A stretch of DNA of 64,000 nt from Nepenthes gracilis (GCA_033239525.1 BSYO01000015.1:17421713-17485712), one strand, 5' to 3'. Shown: positions 12,140-23,491, counted from the stretch's first letter. Made by a program: numbers and translations. Notes: generated by a model from the letters alone, not told the origin.

Positions 12140-13270
12140 CTATCTATATAAGAATTAATAAGATGTATTAAGATTTGAGGAAGACTTTTTGATGGCACAA
12201 TATGAAGAGAGAAATTATGACCTAGGTGAGAAGATTCTTGATCTGTCAATAAAGAAAGGCAAGCACAAGAAGCCAAAGGACTTTTTATGGCCTATGCTGA
12301 TCCTTAGTCGAAAGTGAGAACATATAATAATGAACTTTGTTATAGGTTTGCCAATGACATCAAGAAATCATGATATCATTTGGGTGATCATTGATCAACT
12401 AATTAAGTCAATCCACTTTATTATAGTTTGAATGATATTCTTAAGCGGCTATCTAGTGAGATTGTATACCGATAAAGTAGTGAGATTCCATGAGACCCCA
12501 ACTTCTATCATATCATATTGAGATCCAATATTTGTCTCTTAAATCTAAAAAAATTTGTATTGAGAACTGTGTATTAAAAATTTATCATGGTCTATCATCC
12601 TCACATGGACAGGAAATCAAAACAAATAATTAAAATTTTGGAAGACATAGTAAGAGTTTTAATTTTAAAAATAAATAAATTAGAACGATTACTTATTGTT
12701 GGTAGAGTTTACCTACAATAATAGTTATTAGATTAGTATCCTCAAGGCCCCTTTCAAAGCATTGTGTGGTAAAAAGTGTCACTCCCAAATCCATTAGGAG
12801 GAAATAGGAGATAGAATATTCTTGGGACCTAAAATTATTCAGAGGACATCTGACAAGATTTATTTGATTCTATATTGATTAAAACTTGCTCAAAACTAAC
12901 AAAAAACTTTGCAGATCTAGAAGATTAGAGTGGTGATTTGAGTAATCACGTGTTTTTAATGATACCCCATTACAGGAGGTCTTTCATTTTGGGATTAAGG
13001 AAAAAATAAAGTTGAAATTTATTAGATCTTTTGAAATGGATTGAAAAGGTAGCATATTAATTAGCTAAACCCTAAGTCCAAAGGATGTTCATAATATTTT
13101 TTACATGTCGATACTCCAAAAATTTGTCCACAACCCCTCACATATCATTAATCATGAACTATTGAAGATTAATAAAATTTGTTATATATTGAAGAATTGG
13201 TTCAGATTTTAGATATAGAGATTAAGTATTTTGCAGGAAGGTGATCCCATTGATTGACATAGTAATGCAA
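12140..13270 (+). pseudogene. Decayed Ty3/gypsy integrase and C-terminal region
   Basis: A stretch translating to LPMTSRNHDIIWVIIDQLIK (near 12340) fits the integrase core that usually reads LP.T..GHDAIWVIVDRLTK and carries the first catalytic Asp. Downstream fragments GGLSFWD and VQILDIEIK (13190-13230) fit the C-terminal part of chromoviral integrase. Numerous stops are present. Confidence 0.6.
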
Positions 13271-13330
13271 GAGTTTGAGAAAATACTTTATAACTAAATT
13301 AAATTTGAGATATTCTCTTTCTAAAATTTG

Positions 13331-13847
13331 AAATTTTGTTTATTTGTGTAGATTATTTCTTTTATCTAAATAATAATTATCTATAGAGAGTTGACATAAT
13401 AATTCAAATATATTATAATATATTAATTTGTAAGTAAATATTATTATCTAATATTTACGGTTAAAAAGTTACATTTGTCCCTATTTATAGGATATAATAT
13501 GCATTCAATCTGCTCAATAAATTTTAAATAATGGTGTATGGTTCAAACTATGGAAATGAATCTGTAGGTCGACCTTTGATATTTGTCCATAATCAGTGAG
13601 ATTATCACTTGTCATTGATTCTTACCTTTTTGGGTAAAGATTATTATTATCATTATCTTTCTCATATATTTTTTACTTATATCTATGCATATACATATAT
13701 ATACTTTGCCAAACTTTAAACTTACTTTTACTGTATTTGTCACATTTTAAGTTAAAGAGTTTGGATTTCTTGCAAGACTTGGTTAGACAAGAGTTTAATG
13801 AAAGATTAGTTAGAAGTTATCTTTATTGTGTTTTTGAATATATACAT
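13331..13847. other. AT-rich flank, possible LTR remnant of the decayed gypsy element
   Basis: Follows the decayed integrase directly and carries phrases such as GAGATTATCACTTGTCATTG that have an LTR-leader feel, but no mate was found. The Tat element at 13848 interrupts it. No gene seen. Confidence 0.3.
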
Positions 13848-15710
13848 TGTTGCATCCCGAATTTTCGGTTGTCATATAGTTTAGGGAGCCTTTGGATTCC
13901 TCATCGTCCGAATGTGATCACGAGTAGGTCCGATCTTCATCTTTGTTTACCTAGGACCTGCACAATACAACTAACAAATAGGAGGTCAAAGACGATGCGG
14001 GATCGTCCCCTGCCGACACTCCGATACTAAAGTCAGAAACCTTCTGCTATAAACAGAGGAATGTATGCTTAAAATGTTGGAATGAGGGGGATGTGTGAGG
14101 GACGTGCTTGGAGGCTTGAGCTCCATGAATGCGTCAGTGGAGGGCGGCTTAAAGATGTCCTTACTTGGAGGCGCGTCCGCAGAGGGCGGCTTAGTGGTGC
14201 GCCTGCATATGGCAGCTTGGAGATATTCCCGCTCGAGGGTGCGCCTACGGAGGGCGACTTAGAGGTGCGCCCGTTGAGGAGGCTTGGAGATGTCCCCGCT
14301 GGGGGTGCGCCCTGAGCTGGTGGCTTAGTGGTGCGCCAACGAAATGATGGCTAGAGATGCCCTCTCTTAGGTGTGTGTCCGCGGAGGGTGGCTTAGAGGT
14401 GCCCCCATGGAGAACGGCTTGGAGGTGCCCCCGCTGGGGTGCGCCCGGACGAGGGTGACTTAGCAAAGCATATCGAATGAACGTGGATCCAGGCGGACGG
14501 CGTCCATCTGGATTGTATTAGTGGGCCACTAGACACCGTAAAGAGCTCGCGGGGAACTCGACGAGTTGAACAAGACGGACCGACAGAGAAGATGCTGGAC
14601 GGCTTCCTCTTGGGAACCCCCATACTACGTTCTGCCAAAGCCCAGACGCCAGCTACTTTTCAGGGAATCCCTTTCCTTTTCTGCCTAAGGGGGAAGAGTG
14701 CCATTTACGGGGCTCCATTTGTCTCCACTAATGGCGCAGCTGGGCAGCACATTCTAAGGCCTCCATGGTGCCAGGTCCACTGCGAGTTTCAGGGAACCAC
14801 GGGCTCTAACTCCATTCTCCCCAATTTGAAGACGAGGCTACTGGGCGGTGTTATCTGGGAGCTTCTTTGCTCTCTGTTTCACCAAGAGCCTCAGGGAGTC
14901 ACGAATGCCATTGATGAGGGACTAGGAGCTCCTTGTTTGTCTGCTTTGGATGGCGGTTGATCCTTCATTTCTGGGACTCGAGCACGCATTTTGTTCTGCT
15001 GAGAGGCTCTAAACCCCGTTTTGGGGGATGCCTCGCCGAGTGCTCCAACCGCCTTACAAAGGGGTTTTATACTCTATTTTTGTTGAGAATGCTAAGAGCA
15101 TGGGTCACCACTATTTGGGAGCTTTGTTGGGCTCTATTCTCCTCCGACTACAAGGGAGAAGCAGTTGTTTGCCATGGACAATGAGTTTTAGGCTCCTCCT
15201 GGCGTTGATTTGAGAGGAAATCATTAGATGCCATCAGCAGGAGAGCCCCGTGATTTATTCTACCGGAAACGATAGCAGAGGGATTGGGCAGCATGGTTGG
15301 GGAAACTCGTGTCTAGCTTGGCTCTAAGTGGTAGAAAGAGGCAAGTCGCCATATGAAGGGCTTCGTGCTCTGTTTGGCGGAACGCCTGCATGCTGTCATT
15401 GGGGACATCATGCTCTGTTTTCACAAACGACGAGAAAGGAAAGTTGGGCCAGAGGATAGTAACGGCAACATTAGGGTGTTGCTTTTGAGGGATTTGCTCC
15501 CTGTTTATGGACTTGTCTTTTTCTCCTCCCCTTTTGCTGTTCCATTTTTCCCTATTTATTGAGGGAATGGATGAAAATTTTACTGCCGAAATAAGTTTTA
15601 ATTTCCCGCCAAGGGAAAATTCTCCTGCCAAAATGAAACACTTACCACCTTGACGAAGCTTCTTTAACACGTTTTAAGTTTCAGGTCGGCCTGCGATACC
15701 GGACTCATCA
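13848..15710 (-). repeat. 3' LTR of non-autonomous Tat-like element
   Basis: On the + strand runs from TGTTGCATCCCG (13848) to GGACTCATCA (15710). It pairs with 20417-21418 plus 28176-28878. It contains a relaxed version of the CTCCGACG...AAGTCAG motif near 14018, and an internal tandem array (14085-14465). It is longer than its mate (about 1863 versus 1705 bp), mainly because of more internal repeat units. Confidence 0.85.
14085..14465 (+). repeat. Short tandem repeats inside LTR
   Basis: About eight imperfect GC-rich units of about 45 bp built on GCGCC-GCGGAGGGCGGCTTAGAGGT. A shorter array of the same unit lies in the other LTR at 20690-20885. Open frames on both strands here are by-products of the repeat. 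Confidence 0.8.
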
Positions 15711-15724
15711 CTAGGCCCCCATGC
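15711..15724 (-). other. Polypurine tract of non-autonomous Tat-like element
   Basis: Minus strand reads ATGGGGGCCTAG directly before the 3' LTR, the usual place and composition for the plus-strand primer. It supports minus-strand orientation. Confidence 0.65.
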
Positions 15725-16024
15725 CGAGTGGTTTGAAATTTCATCCCTTGGCATGTGATGATAGGACGTCATCGTACAGGTCATTACGCGTATTCCTTCC
15801 CCGAACAGCTTCTGAATTGTATTTTATCGGGTATACATGGTGCAGTGGCAGCTTCTATAGGGAATCATGATGTCTAGATGACGGGGTTCCTGACTTTCAT
15901 AAGGAAGGTAGGTCTCTTGTAAGGAGGGCCTTTCATGGGTCCGAGATGGAGGACTCACGACTTGGAGATGGAGTGCTCATCAATGCAGGGCAGGCATCCT
16001 TTTTGGTAACGCCTAGTGATCTTC
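15725..16024. other. Element interior between polypurine tract and minisatellite
   Basis: No coding region or repeat recognised in these 300 bases. Confidence 0.4.
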
Positions 16025-17430
16025 AATTTTGAGTGCTCCTGGCTGGACGGAAGGCTGAGGACCTCCGCACCGGGGAGCGGACGCTGAGAGCCTCGACGGG
16101 GGAGAGCGGAGGACAGAGGGCTGAGTGCTCCTGTGCTGGAGAGCCGAGGCTGAGAGCCTTGATGCCGAGGAGCGGAGGCTGAGCCTCGACGCTAGAGTGC
16201 AGAGGACGAAGGGCTGAGAACCCTTGTGTTGAAGAGCGGAGGCTGAGAGTCTTGACAATGGAGAGCGGAGGCTGCGCCTCGACATTGATCGGAGGCTGAG
16301 CCTCGACACTGGAGTGTGGAGGCTAAGCCTCGATGCTGGAAAGTAGATGACAGAGGGCTGAGAGCATTCATGCTGGAGAGCGGAGGCTGAGAGCCTCGAC
16401 GCTGGAGAGAGGAGGGTTGAGAATCTCCTGGAAGGACGGAGGAATGAATATCTCCGTGCTGAGGAGCGGAGACTACGCACCTCAACGCTAAAGAGAGAGG
16501 AGGGCTGAGAACCTCCTGACAGGATGAAGGATTGAACATCTTCGTGCTGAGGAGTAGAGGCTGCGCCTCAATGCTAAGGAGTAGAGGTTGTGCATCGATG
16601 CGAAAGAGAGAGGAGGGCTGAGGACCTCTTGGTAGGACGGAAGAATGAACATCTCCATGCTGAGGAGCGGAGGCTGCCCCTCGACGCTGAGGAGCAGAGG
16701 AGGGTTAAGGACCTCCTCGTAGGACAGATGAATGAGCATCTCCATGTTGAGGAGCAGAGGCTGCGCCTCGATGTTAAGGAGTGAAGGTTGCGCCTCGACG
16801 CTAACGACAGAGGAGGGCTGAGGACTTCTTAGCAGGACTGAGAAATGAACATCTCCATGCTGAGGAGCGAAGGGTACACCTCGACGCTAAAGAGAGAGAG
16901 GGTTGAGGACCTATTGGCAGGATGGAGAAATGAGTATCTCCATGCCGAGGAGCAAAAGTTGTGCCTTAATGCTGAGGAGCAAAAGTTGCGCCTTAATGCT
17001 GAGGAGTGGAGGTTGCACCTCGACGCTAAAGAGAAAGGAGGGCTGAGGACCCCCTGGCAGGATGGAGGAATGAGCATCTCCGTGTTGAGAAGTAGAGACT
17101 GTGCCTCAATGTTAAAAAGAGAAGAGGGCTGAGGACCTTCTGGCAGGACGGAGGAATGGACATCTCCATGCTGAGGAGCGGAGGTTGCGCCTCGATGCTA
17201 AAGATAGAGGAGGGCTGAGGACCTCCTGGCAGGATGGATGAATAAATATTTTCGTTCTGAGGAGCGGAGGCTGCGCCTTGATACTAAAGAGAGAGGAGGG
17301 CCGAGAACCTCTTGGCAGGACAGAGAAATGAATATCTCCGTTTTAATACGCTAAAGAGAGAGGAGGGTTGAGGACCTCCTAGCAGGACGGAGAATAAAAC
17401 ATCTCCGTGCTGAGGAGAGGAGTTGATCAT
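16025..17430 (+). repeat. Minisatellite, about 86-bp units
   Basis: About eleven imperfect copies of a unit of about 86 bp containing GAGGAGCGGAGGCTGCGCCTC and GCTGAGGACCTCCTGGCAGG, with the landmark (C/T)ATCTCCGTGCT recurring near 16450, 16543, 16648, 16736, 16849, 16935, 17078, 17160, 17244, 17330 and 17400. The first 350 bp are made of shorter related units (about 40 bp). Arrays of this kind are common between pol and the 3' LTR of Tat elements. Open frames on both strands are repeat artefacts. Confidence 0.85.
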
Positions 17431-18084
17431 ACCTTTTGGTCACGTGCCAACTCTGAGGCAGTGGGTCGCTTGGTCAATTCTGTCATTATTGAGGTGCTTT
17501 TAGGGTCAAGAGCGGGCCGGCTATCTTGACTAAGCGTTGTCCAAGTCCGAAGCAAGATCTCTAGAGCTCTCTAGGGTCAATGCATGGGCTGCGAGTCGGA
17601 TTTCGTCACTTGAGGACGAGCTTCGGGAGAGCCGACAGCGGCTCACTAATCTACTGAACATGTGCGCCTAATCAAGCCGACGGATAAGGGCCATGCTCTT
17701 CCTGAGTGGGGCCGTCCAAATCTGCCTTTGCTGGCAAAACACGAATGCTACTGCCGTTGCTAGAGCAGTGCTGCTTGAATTATCATTGGATCCCATTCTG
17801 ACTCCGCGGCACTAGAGGCCTCTCGAAGGCTCAAAGAATCGTCAAGCCTGCGAAGACTGGCAAGGCACCTTTTCTAGCGCCTGCCTGAGAGGGGGTCTCA
17901 ATGGCATATCTTTGTCTACTTTAGTTAGGTGGCCATCCTTTTGCGGCCGGGGAGAGGTTGATAGCTTTGCTGCTTTTGCACGTGATTTCTTTTAGTCTTT
18001 ACGTCTTTCCGCCGACTGGAACTCTGAGATTTGCCGACCGTTCATTTACTCTTGCGAGTCCCTGAGGGGTTCCTTTTCCTTAAC
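17431..18084 (+). pseudogene. Degenerate upstream part of antisense unit
   Basis: Sits where the first exon of the antisense gene lies in the full Tat element. A stretch near 17600-17665 translates to a heptad-like SLEDELRESRQRLTNLL, suggesting coiled coil, but the Transposase_28-like domain seen at 52040-52480 is not recognisable here. Stops in all frames. Confidence 0.35.
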
Positions 18085-18622
18085 ATGGTGCACGCTCAAC
18101 TGCTAGAATTCTTTCACCAGATCAGGGAAGAGTCCAAGCAGGAGGTGGACCAACGCGTGGGAGCCAAAAACTGCCGCATTCAGGGATGAGAACGAGCTGC
18201 TGAAGGAACAGGTCATGCGGCTAACGCAGGAGAGCGAACAACTGAAGGAGCAAAATAAGCCGCTGGCGGAAGAAGGGAAACAACTGAGAGCGCAGAGTAG
18301 GCGGCTGGCAGAGGAGGGCGAATGACATATGGAGGAGACTGGACAGCTAAGGCAGGAGGCTGACCGACTGAGGGGATGGACCTCTACCCTGGTGGATGAT
18401 GTATCTTGCCTTAGTGCTGACCTCCGGCTGCGGCTCACTCCGGAAGAAGTGCGCCTCGCACTCGACACTAGATTTTGGGAAGGTATCCACCTGTGTCGCT
18501 GGATCGTCTTCACCGCACTTCTGGGAATTTTTGTGGGTATATTACATCCAGGAAGCGCTAGGATTCCCGATAGCCCCAATTTGAGAGACTTCTCAAGAGA
18601 GGCTGGGCTGCCAGACTCATAG
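18085..18622 (+). pseudogene. Antisense coiled-coil reading frame of Tat-like element, broken
   Basis: Runs opposite to the element's own orientation. Across two stops it encodes a charged heptad-rich coiled coil with repeated E-QL-E-N-L units (about 18180-18360). It then has a C-terminal segment, LTPEEVRLALDTRFWEGIHL (about 18437-18496), with the same layout as RIRPHEIEQLMWSRMWEGVN in the antisense gene of the full Tat element (about 53603-53662). It ends with a stop at 18618-18620. Function unknown; likely a DNA/RNA- or self-interacting accessory protein of the retrotransposon. One frame change separates the 5' and 3' halves. Confidence 0.6.
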
Positions 18623-18624
18623 GA

Positions 18625-18710
18625 TTAGGACAGCTCTTGTATTTTTCATTGTATAGTGCCGCGTTATAACGTCATTCTTCTTTGATAAATGAAAAGTAGT
18701 TATCTCTCCC
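18625..18710 (+). terminator. Polyadenylation-like region of antisense unit
   Basis: CTTGTATTTTTCATTGTAT followed by TTTGATAAATGAAAA lies just after the antisense frame. The other Tat element has a parallel CTTGTATCATGTATAATG and AATAAAATGAG after its antisense frame. TTGTA(T) plus A-rich signals fit plant poly(A) sites. Confidence 0.4.
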
Positions 18711-19164
18711 TGCACCTGATATCTTTGGCTACATGGTACAGCTTTTGAACATTTGTTCATGTATTAGAGGCTAAGCTGTGAAGCGATGTTGCCAAGGTCC
18801 CAACCCGGCATCTTCTTGCGTTGTACTCGTCTTTCGTCAGAGGATATCATCGCATCTTGTGCATTTAGTGGGAAGCTCGGTCCAATGAGGTGGACATCGT
18901 TGCAAGTCCCGTGGAGCAACACCAAGGGCCCGCTGGGTTTTTAGGCCATAGCAACGGGACTCCGGGTCTAGGCCTTTGCACGGTATCGTGTCAATGCTCG
19001 GTCCTGCCTAGGGCATCGTCACTTTCGTGCTTATGGTTATAGCCCACGACCGTCGTTGACTGATGGTGCTCTCTCCTTAGAGAGGAGGTTGCTGCATGCA
19101 TGCTAAAAAACCCCATAAGGTTTTGATAGCCGTTTTGTTGGGAACTCTAGGAGTCCCCAAGCCT
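18711..19164. other. Element interior, unassigned
   Basis: Parallels 53900-54180 of the full Tat element in position. No coding frame recognised. Confidence 0.4.
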
Positions 19165-19510
19165 GATACTTCGACCGCGTGGGCCACTTGGTGCGAGACC
19201 GAGGTTTAGTTACGACTGCGTATGGGCCGCTCGATATGAGACCGTGGTTTAGATACGACCGCATATGGGCTGCTTCGTGACGGACCGAGGTTTAGATCTG
19301 ATCGCGTATGGCGCAGTGTGGGGGCGAGGTTTGGATACAACCATGTATCGGCCACTTAGTGTGGGACTAAGGTTTAGTTATGACCATGTATGAGCCGCTC
19401 GGTGAGGGACCAAGGTTTAGATACAACCCCGTATATGCCGCTCGGTGTGGGATCGAGATTTCGATACGACCGCGTATGGACTACTCGGTACGGGACTGAG
19501 GTTTAGTCAT
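19165..19510 (+). repeat. Tandem repeat array downstream of antisense unit
   Basis: About six units of about 58-62 bp built on a CGACCGCGTATGGGCCGCTC core followed by GAGACCGAGGTTTAGTTA-like text. The same module, in a 45-bp version, follows the antisense gene of the full Tat element at 54196-54440. Confidence 0.8.
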
Positions 19511-19894
19511 AGGCGAATGAAGACTCGCCTGACTTAGGGGTAATTTATGTCGTATGATTTTATACAGTGTTATGCAATCATTTATATGAACAGACAATAC
19601 TACTGTTCTAGTAATGGAAACGTGATCCAAGTAGGCAGTATAATGCATGCAAGACTCACCTGGATTCGGCGTGGAATCATTGTAGGTGTTCGTCGGTGAA
19701 CGATGAGTTATGCCCTCTAGAACTGCCTAAGGCTCTAAGTGCATGGTCTGCGTGTATCACTTCGGAGGGTCATTGGGGTACTTTGTTTGGCGCCATGGCC
19801 TATGGCTTCTATACTCTGAGGGGTCTGATCTTTTGCCCAGATTAGCTAGGCAACGCACGGCAGATCCTTTGATAATGCTGGCTTTCTTTGGTCG
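19511..19894. other. Element interior, unassigned
   Basis: No coding frame or repeat recognised. It corresponds in position to the start of pol in a complete element, but no integrase motif is present. Confidence 0.4.
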
Positions 19895-20345
19895 TTAGGG
19901 AGTTGAGGGGCGAAGCCCCCAGCGTTACACCTTCAGGCCGGCTCTAATGGTCTAGGGAACGTGGGTCTAAAGTACCCAGTTGGACAGCGAATGCCTTCAC
20001 GCTCGGGGTCAATTGTCCGTCCGTGTGGCTACCTATAAAGGGGTCGTCGCCACGGGCGACTTTGCTTCCAGCTGATATGGCGACTCACACATGTGATGCT
20101 AATATCCCATGACCATCTTGGAGTTAGAGGGCGAAGCCCCCAAGCGTGGCTAATCGATGAGGGGTAGTTGCGACGGGCGACTTTGCTCTAGCCAAGGAAA
20201 TAACTCACGCTTGGGGTGTTGACCTTCTCTGTCTGTCCTAGAGTTAAGGAACAAAGCCCCTAGGCATGGCTACCTAGTAAAGGATTGTTGCCATGAGAGG
20301 CTATGCTTCGGGTCATAGTGCTGGCTAAAACTTAAGTGCTGTCCA
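19895..20345 (+). repeat. About 120-bp tandem repeats carrying GCGAAGC hairpins
   Basis: Roughly four imperfect units (starting near 19900, 20011, 20121 and 20241). Two carry an inverted repeat closing on GCGAAGC: GGGGCGAAGCCCC at 19907-19919 and GGGCGAAGCCC at about 20129-20139. Units also share GGGCGACTTTGCT. The third hairpin position is degenerate (20250-20260). Confidence 0.7.
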
Positions 20346-20393
20346 TATCTGTGTAAGAGATTGGGTGTTTAGGGGAGACGCTAGACTTTTTGT

Positions 20394-20416
20394 CGCGTTC
20401 CCACAGATGATGCTAG
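20394..20416 (-). other. Primer binding site of non-autonomous Tat-like element
   Basis: Minus strand beside the LTR reads CTAGCATCATCTGTGGGAAC, a diverged form of the Tat-type TTGGCGCC-NTCTGTGGGAAC primer region. The tRNA-complementary bases are partly lost; the CTGTGGGAA part is intact. Confidence 0.55.
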
Positions 20417-21418
20417 TGTTGCGTCTCGAGTTTTCGATTGTCATACGAATTAGGAAGCCTTTGGATTTCTCATCATCCGGAGGTGATTGCGAGCGAGTCC
20501 GATCTCTATTTTTATTAACTTGGGACTTGCACAACACAATTAACAAATAGGAGGTCAGAGGCCAATGGTGGGCTGTCCTCCACTGATACTCCGACGTTCA
20601 AATCAGAAACCTTCCACACTAAATAGAGAAATGTACGCTTAAGATGCGAGAATGAGGGGAGTGTGTGGGGGACATCCTTGGAGGCTTGAGCTCTATGAAT
20701 GCGCCTGCGGAGGGCGGCTTGAAATTGTCCACGCTGGGAGGTGAGCCCGCGGAGGGTAGATTAGAGGTATGCCCATGCAGAGGGAGGCTTAAAGGTGACC
20801 CCATGGAGGGTGGATTAGAGGTATGCCCATAGAGGGAGGCTTAGCAGTGCCCCCGCTTGGGGGTGCGCCCTGGAGGGCGACTTAGCAAAATATACTAGAA
20901 CGAACATGGATCCTGTGCCACGTCCATCTGGATTGTATTGGTGGGCCGCTAGACACAAAAGAGCTCACAGGAACCTGATGAGTTGAACAGGATGGCCTGA
21001 CCGTAGAAGATGCAAGACGACTTCCTCTTGGGAACCCCATACTGCGTTTTGCCAAAGCCTCGATGCCAGTTGCTTTTCAAGGAATCCCTTTCCTAGTCTG
21101 CATGAGGGGGAAGAGCGCCATTTACGGGGCTTTGTTTGTCTCCACTAATGGACTGGTGGCACATTCGAGGACTCCACGGTGCTGTGTTGTCACGTGAGCT
21201 TCAAGGAACCATGGGCTCTGACTCCATTCTCCCCAATTTGAAGACAAGGTTGCTGGGTGGCGTTATTTGAAAGCTTCCCTGCTCTTTGTTTCATCGAGAG
21301 TCTTAGGGAGTTACGGACGCCATTGATGAGGGAATAGGAGCTCCTTGTTTGTCTGCTTTGGATGGCGGTTGATCCTTCATTTCTGGGACTCGGGCACGCA
21401 TTTTGTTCTGCTGAGAGG
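20417..21418 (-). repeat. 5' LTR of non-autonomous Tat-like element, first part
   Basis: Starts TGTTGCGTCTCG and follows 13848-14998 closely, including CTCCGACG near 20588 and a short version of the 45-bp repeats (20690-20885). It is broken at AGAGG (21414-21418) by copia-1 and resumes at 28176. Confidence 0.85.
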
Positions 21419-21978
21419 TGTTAGAAATATGTCCCACATGATGAGACATATGAATTATTGATTTGTTAAATTAATTAAATAATCCTATTAGTTTATATAT
21501 ATAATAATAAAGTGAAATTTTCTAAAAGACATGCCTATTCAAGACGTATCATTTGATGGAAAGGATATATTATTTCTCAACTGATGTGTCTTTTGGTGAA
21601 TAGATATCTCTTTCGAGACATATACCCGCCGTTGGCGAATGATATCTTTCAACAGCTTTCCTGCTATGCATCACTTGGACGAAAGGAGGAATATTTTGGT
21701 AATTTGGGAATGATCCTCTCTCCCTCTATAAAAGGATGTCCTTGGCCATCATTTGAGGGACATACAAAACTTGTATAACATTTCACAAGTTATAAGGAGA
21801 AGAGAGAAAAATTATCTCCCGATTCTTCGAGACAAGAACTATTACAGTTGGGCATAAAAATTAAATGATCATGGATCCAGGTACGTGTATTTATTCTTTA
21901 TATATGATTGATGGATGGAAAAATATGATAATAAAGATCCTGTGAATCATAATATTATCTCATTATAGTTTTCTTACA
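21419..21978 (+). repeat. 5' LTR of copia-1
   Basis: 560 bp, TGTTAGAAATATG to TTTTCTTACA. Matches 27605-28170 throughout. CTATAAAAGG near 21726 could be the element's TATA box (same place, CTATAAAAGA, in the 3' LTR). Confidence 0.92.
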
Positions 21979-21980
21979 TG

Positions 21981-21992
21981 TGGTATCAGAGA
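21981..21992 (+). other. Primer binding site of copia-1 (initiator Met tRNA type)
   Basis: TGGTATCAGAGA, two bases after the 5' LTR, matches the usual TGGTATCAGAGC complement of plant initiator tRNA-Met except for the last base. Confidence 0.85.
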
Positions 21993-23490
21993 TATTGGTT
22001 CTAATTATTGTATTTCTTCAATTAAAGTGATTTATGTTTAGTATACATATTTTCTTTTCTGGATGCCGAAAATTCTTCTCGGCCAAATATGACCTTTACA
22101 TCAATTCTGCCACCATCTGTTTATTTTGCGATTAAGAACAGTAAGGGCAATGGCGTAGAATGGAATTCAGAATTTGTAAAATATTCCAATATCTATGGTC
22201 TCTATTCTGCCTTCGTTTTCGATTCTCTATAAAAAAAAAAACGGGGTTCTACAGTGACCAAACATTACAGAAATGGTGGCGGTAAATTACAAATCTGTGC
22301 GCCAACCGTAAAACAACCATTTCACAGTATCTGTCATCAACCGCCCATCAAATGGACATTTTCCATCGAACCCATCGCCGATTGTTGCTGGCCGACATGA
22401 ATAGTTATTAGATTTTGACGACATTAACAGAACTACGGTTGCAATCGTTCCATTATCTATCTAGTAGACGATGATTGAAATCGATTCATGTTGGCTGCGG
22501 CAATGGGAACGGCACCGGTTGTTGCCGTTACTGGCACCACAGGGGAAAAAATTCTGAAACAGTGGCGTTATGGATGAAAAGGAAGATGAACAGTAACGTT
22601 ACAAATGTCTGACAGATGAAAGTAAAAAGTGAAGTAAAATTATAAATATTTGTTTTATATATAAAAGAAAATAATATATTAATATAATATAATATATATA
22701 ATTATATTATATGTAAAAGTAATTGTTTGATTAATATCTGCAATTTAATTACTTGTATATGTGATGTGAAATTTTAATTTATCATTTTGTCATGATTAAA
22801 TGTTAAGAATTTGGTTTTGTGCAAATATTATCTGTGATACAAAGTAATTATGATTAAATATCTATGTAATGATATAGTCTGATAGCCGTCAAAGTGGCCC
22901 GACTAAATAGTTTTGTAGATATTAAATCATTAAATGAAAAATTGATATAGTTATCCCATATATTAATTTAATTGCTTTGTAAATTTAAAGTGTTATAATT
23001 TTTCAATCAGTAGATATTATGGTAGGCCCAAATGTGCACCAACTTTTACGTGATTGATTAATTTAATAGGATGATTAGTAAGTATTCATTATTTCAAATA
23101 GGATCCTTGATATCCAAAGGTAACAAACTTATTTGAATTTTGAAACATTATTAATTATTTCTGTAAGTGATAGGGAATCACTATAATAGTTAATTAGTGT
23201 GTTATAATTACATTCAAAGGCGGATTATAATGATACTGTTTATATTTTATATTTCTCCTAATTTTAATTCAAAGTATTAATATTGAGCATATTAATTTAT
23301 TATAGTATCTGTTCCGATTTCGCTACATTCTCACGCTTCTTTTATTTCGATATTCAATGGAACTAATTTTTTCTATTGGTTTGAGCAAATTTAGTTTCAT
23401 CTTAGTGTACTGGATCTTGATATTGCATTCTGATGAATACTACTATTACCTGTTCAAGTTGGCGGTGATGAGAAAAATCTTATTTTAGAG
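21993..23490 (+). other. copia-1 leader, non-coding
   Basis: A 1.5-kb stretch between primer site and the first recognisable gag frame. No open frame of note. Long for a copia leader, so it may hide a decayed gag N-terminus. Confidence 0.5.
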
Positions 23491-23491
23491 C

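Larger units (their letters stand above)
8216..13330 (+). mobile_element. Heavily decayed Ty3/gypsy element, chromovirus-like (gag-PR-RT-RNH-IN order)
   Basis: No long frame survives, but translating across many stops gives recognisable modules in the right order on the + strand: two gag modules with zinc knuckles (8400-10390), a protease-to-RT linker motif of the form FDIILDINWLS (10580-10620), RT (10930-11215), RNase H (11450-11700), integrase core (12330-12420) and a C-terminal region with a QILDIEIK-like motif (13200-13230). That last region precedes the chromodomain position in Tekay/Del-type chromoviruses. Divergence is far greater than in the other elements here, so this is probably the oldest insertion. 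LTRs were not identified with confidence. Confidence 0.7.

Noticed and set aside
14082..14466. Repeat-rich frames on both strands inside the LTR
   Set aside because: By-product of the 45-bp LTR repeats; not conserved as frames in the other LTR.
16013..16480. 155-codon minus-strand frame with SRLSASALQH repeats
   Set aside because: Translation of the minisatellite; open in several frames on both strands because unit length and composition lack stops.
14085..17430. Possible CRISPR array
   Set aside because: Repeats are contiguous and imperfect, without unique spacers of constant length, and the DNA is plant nuclear.
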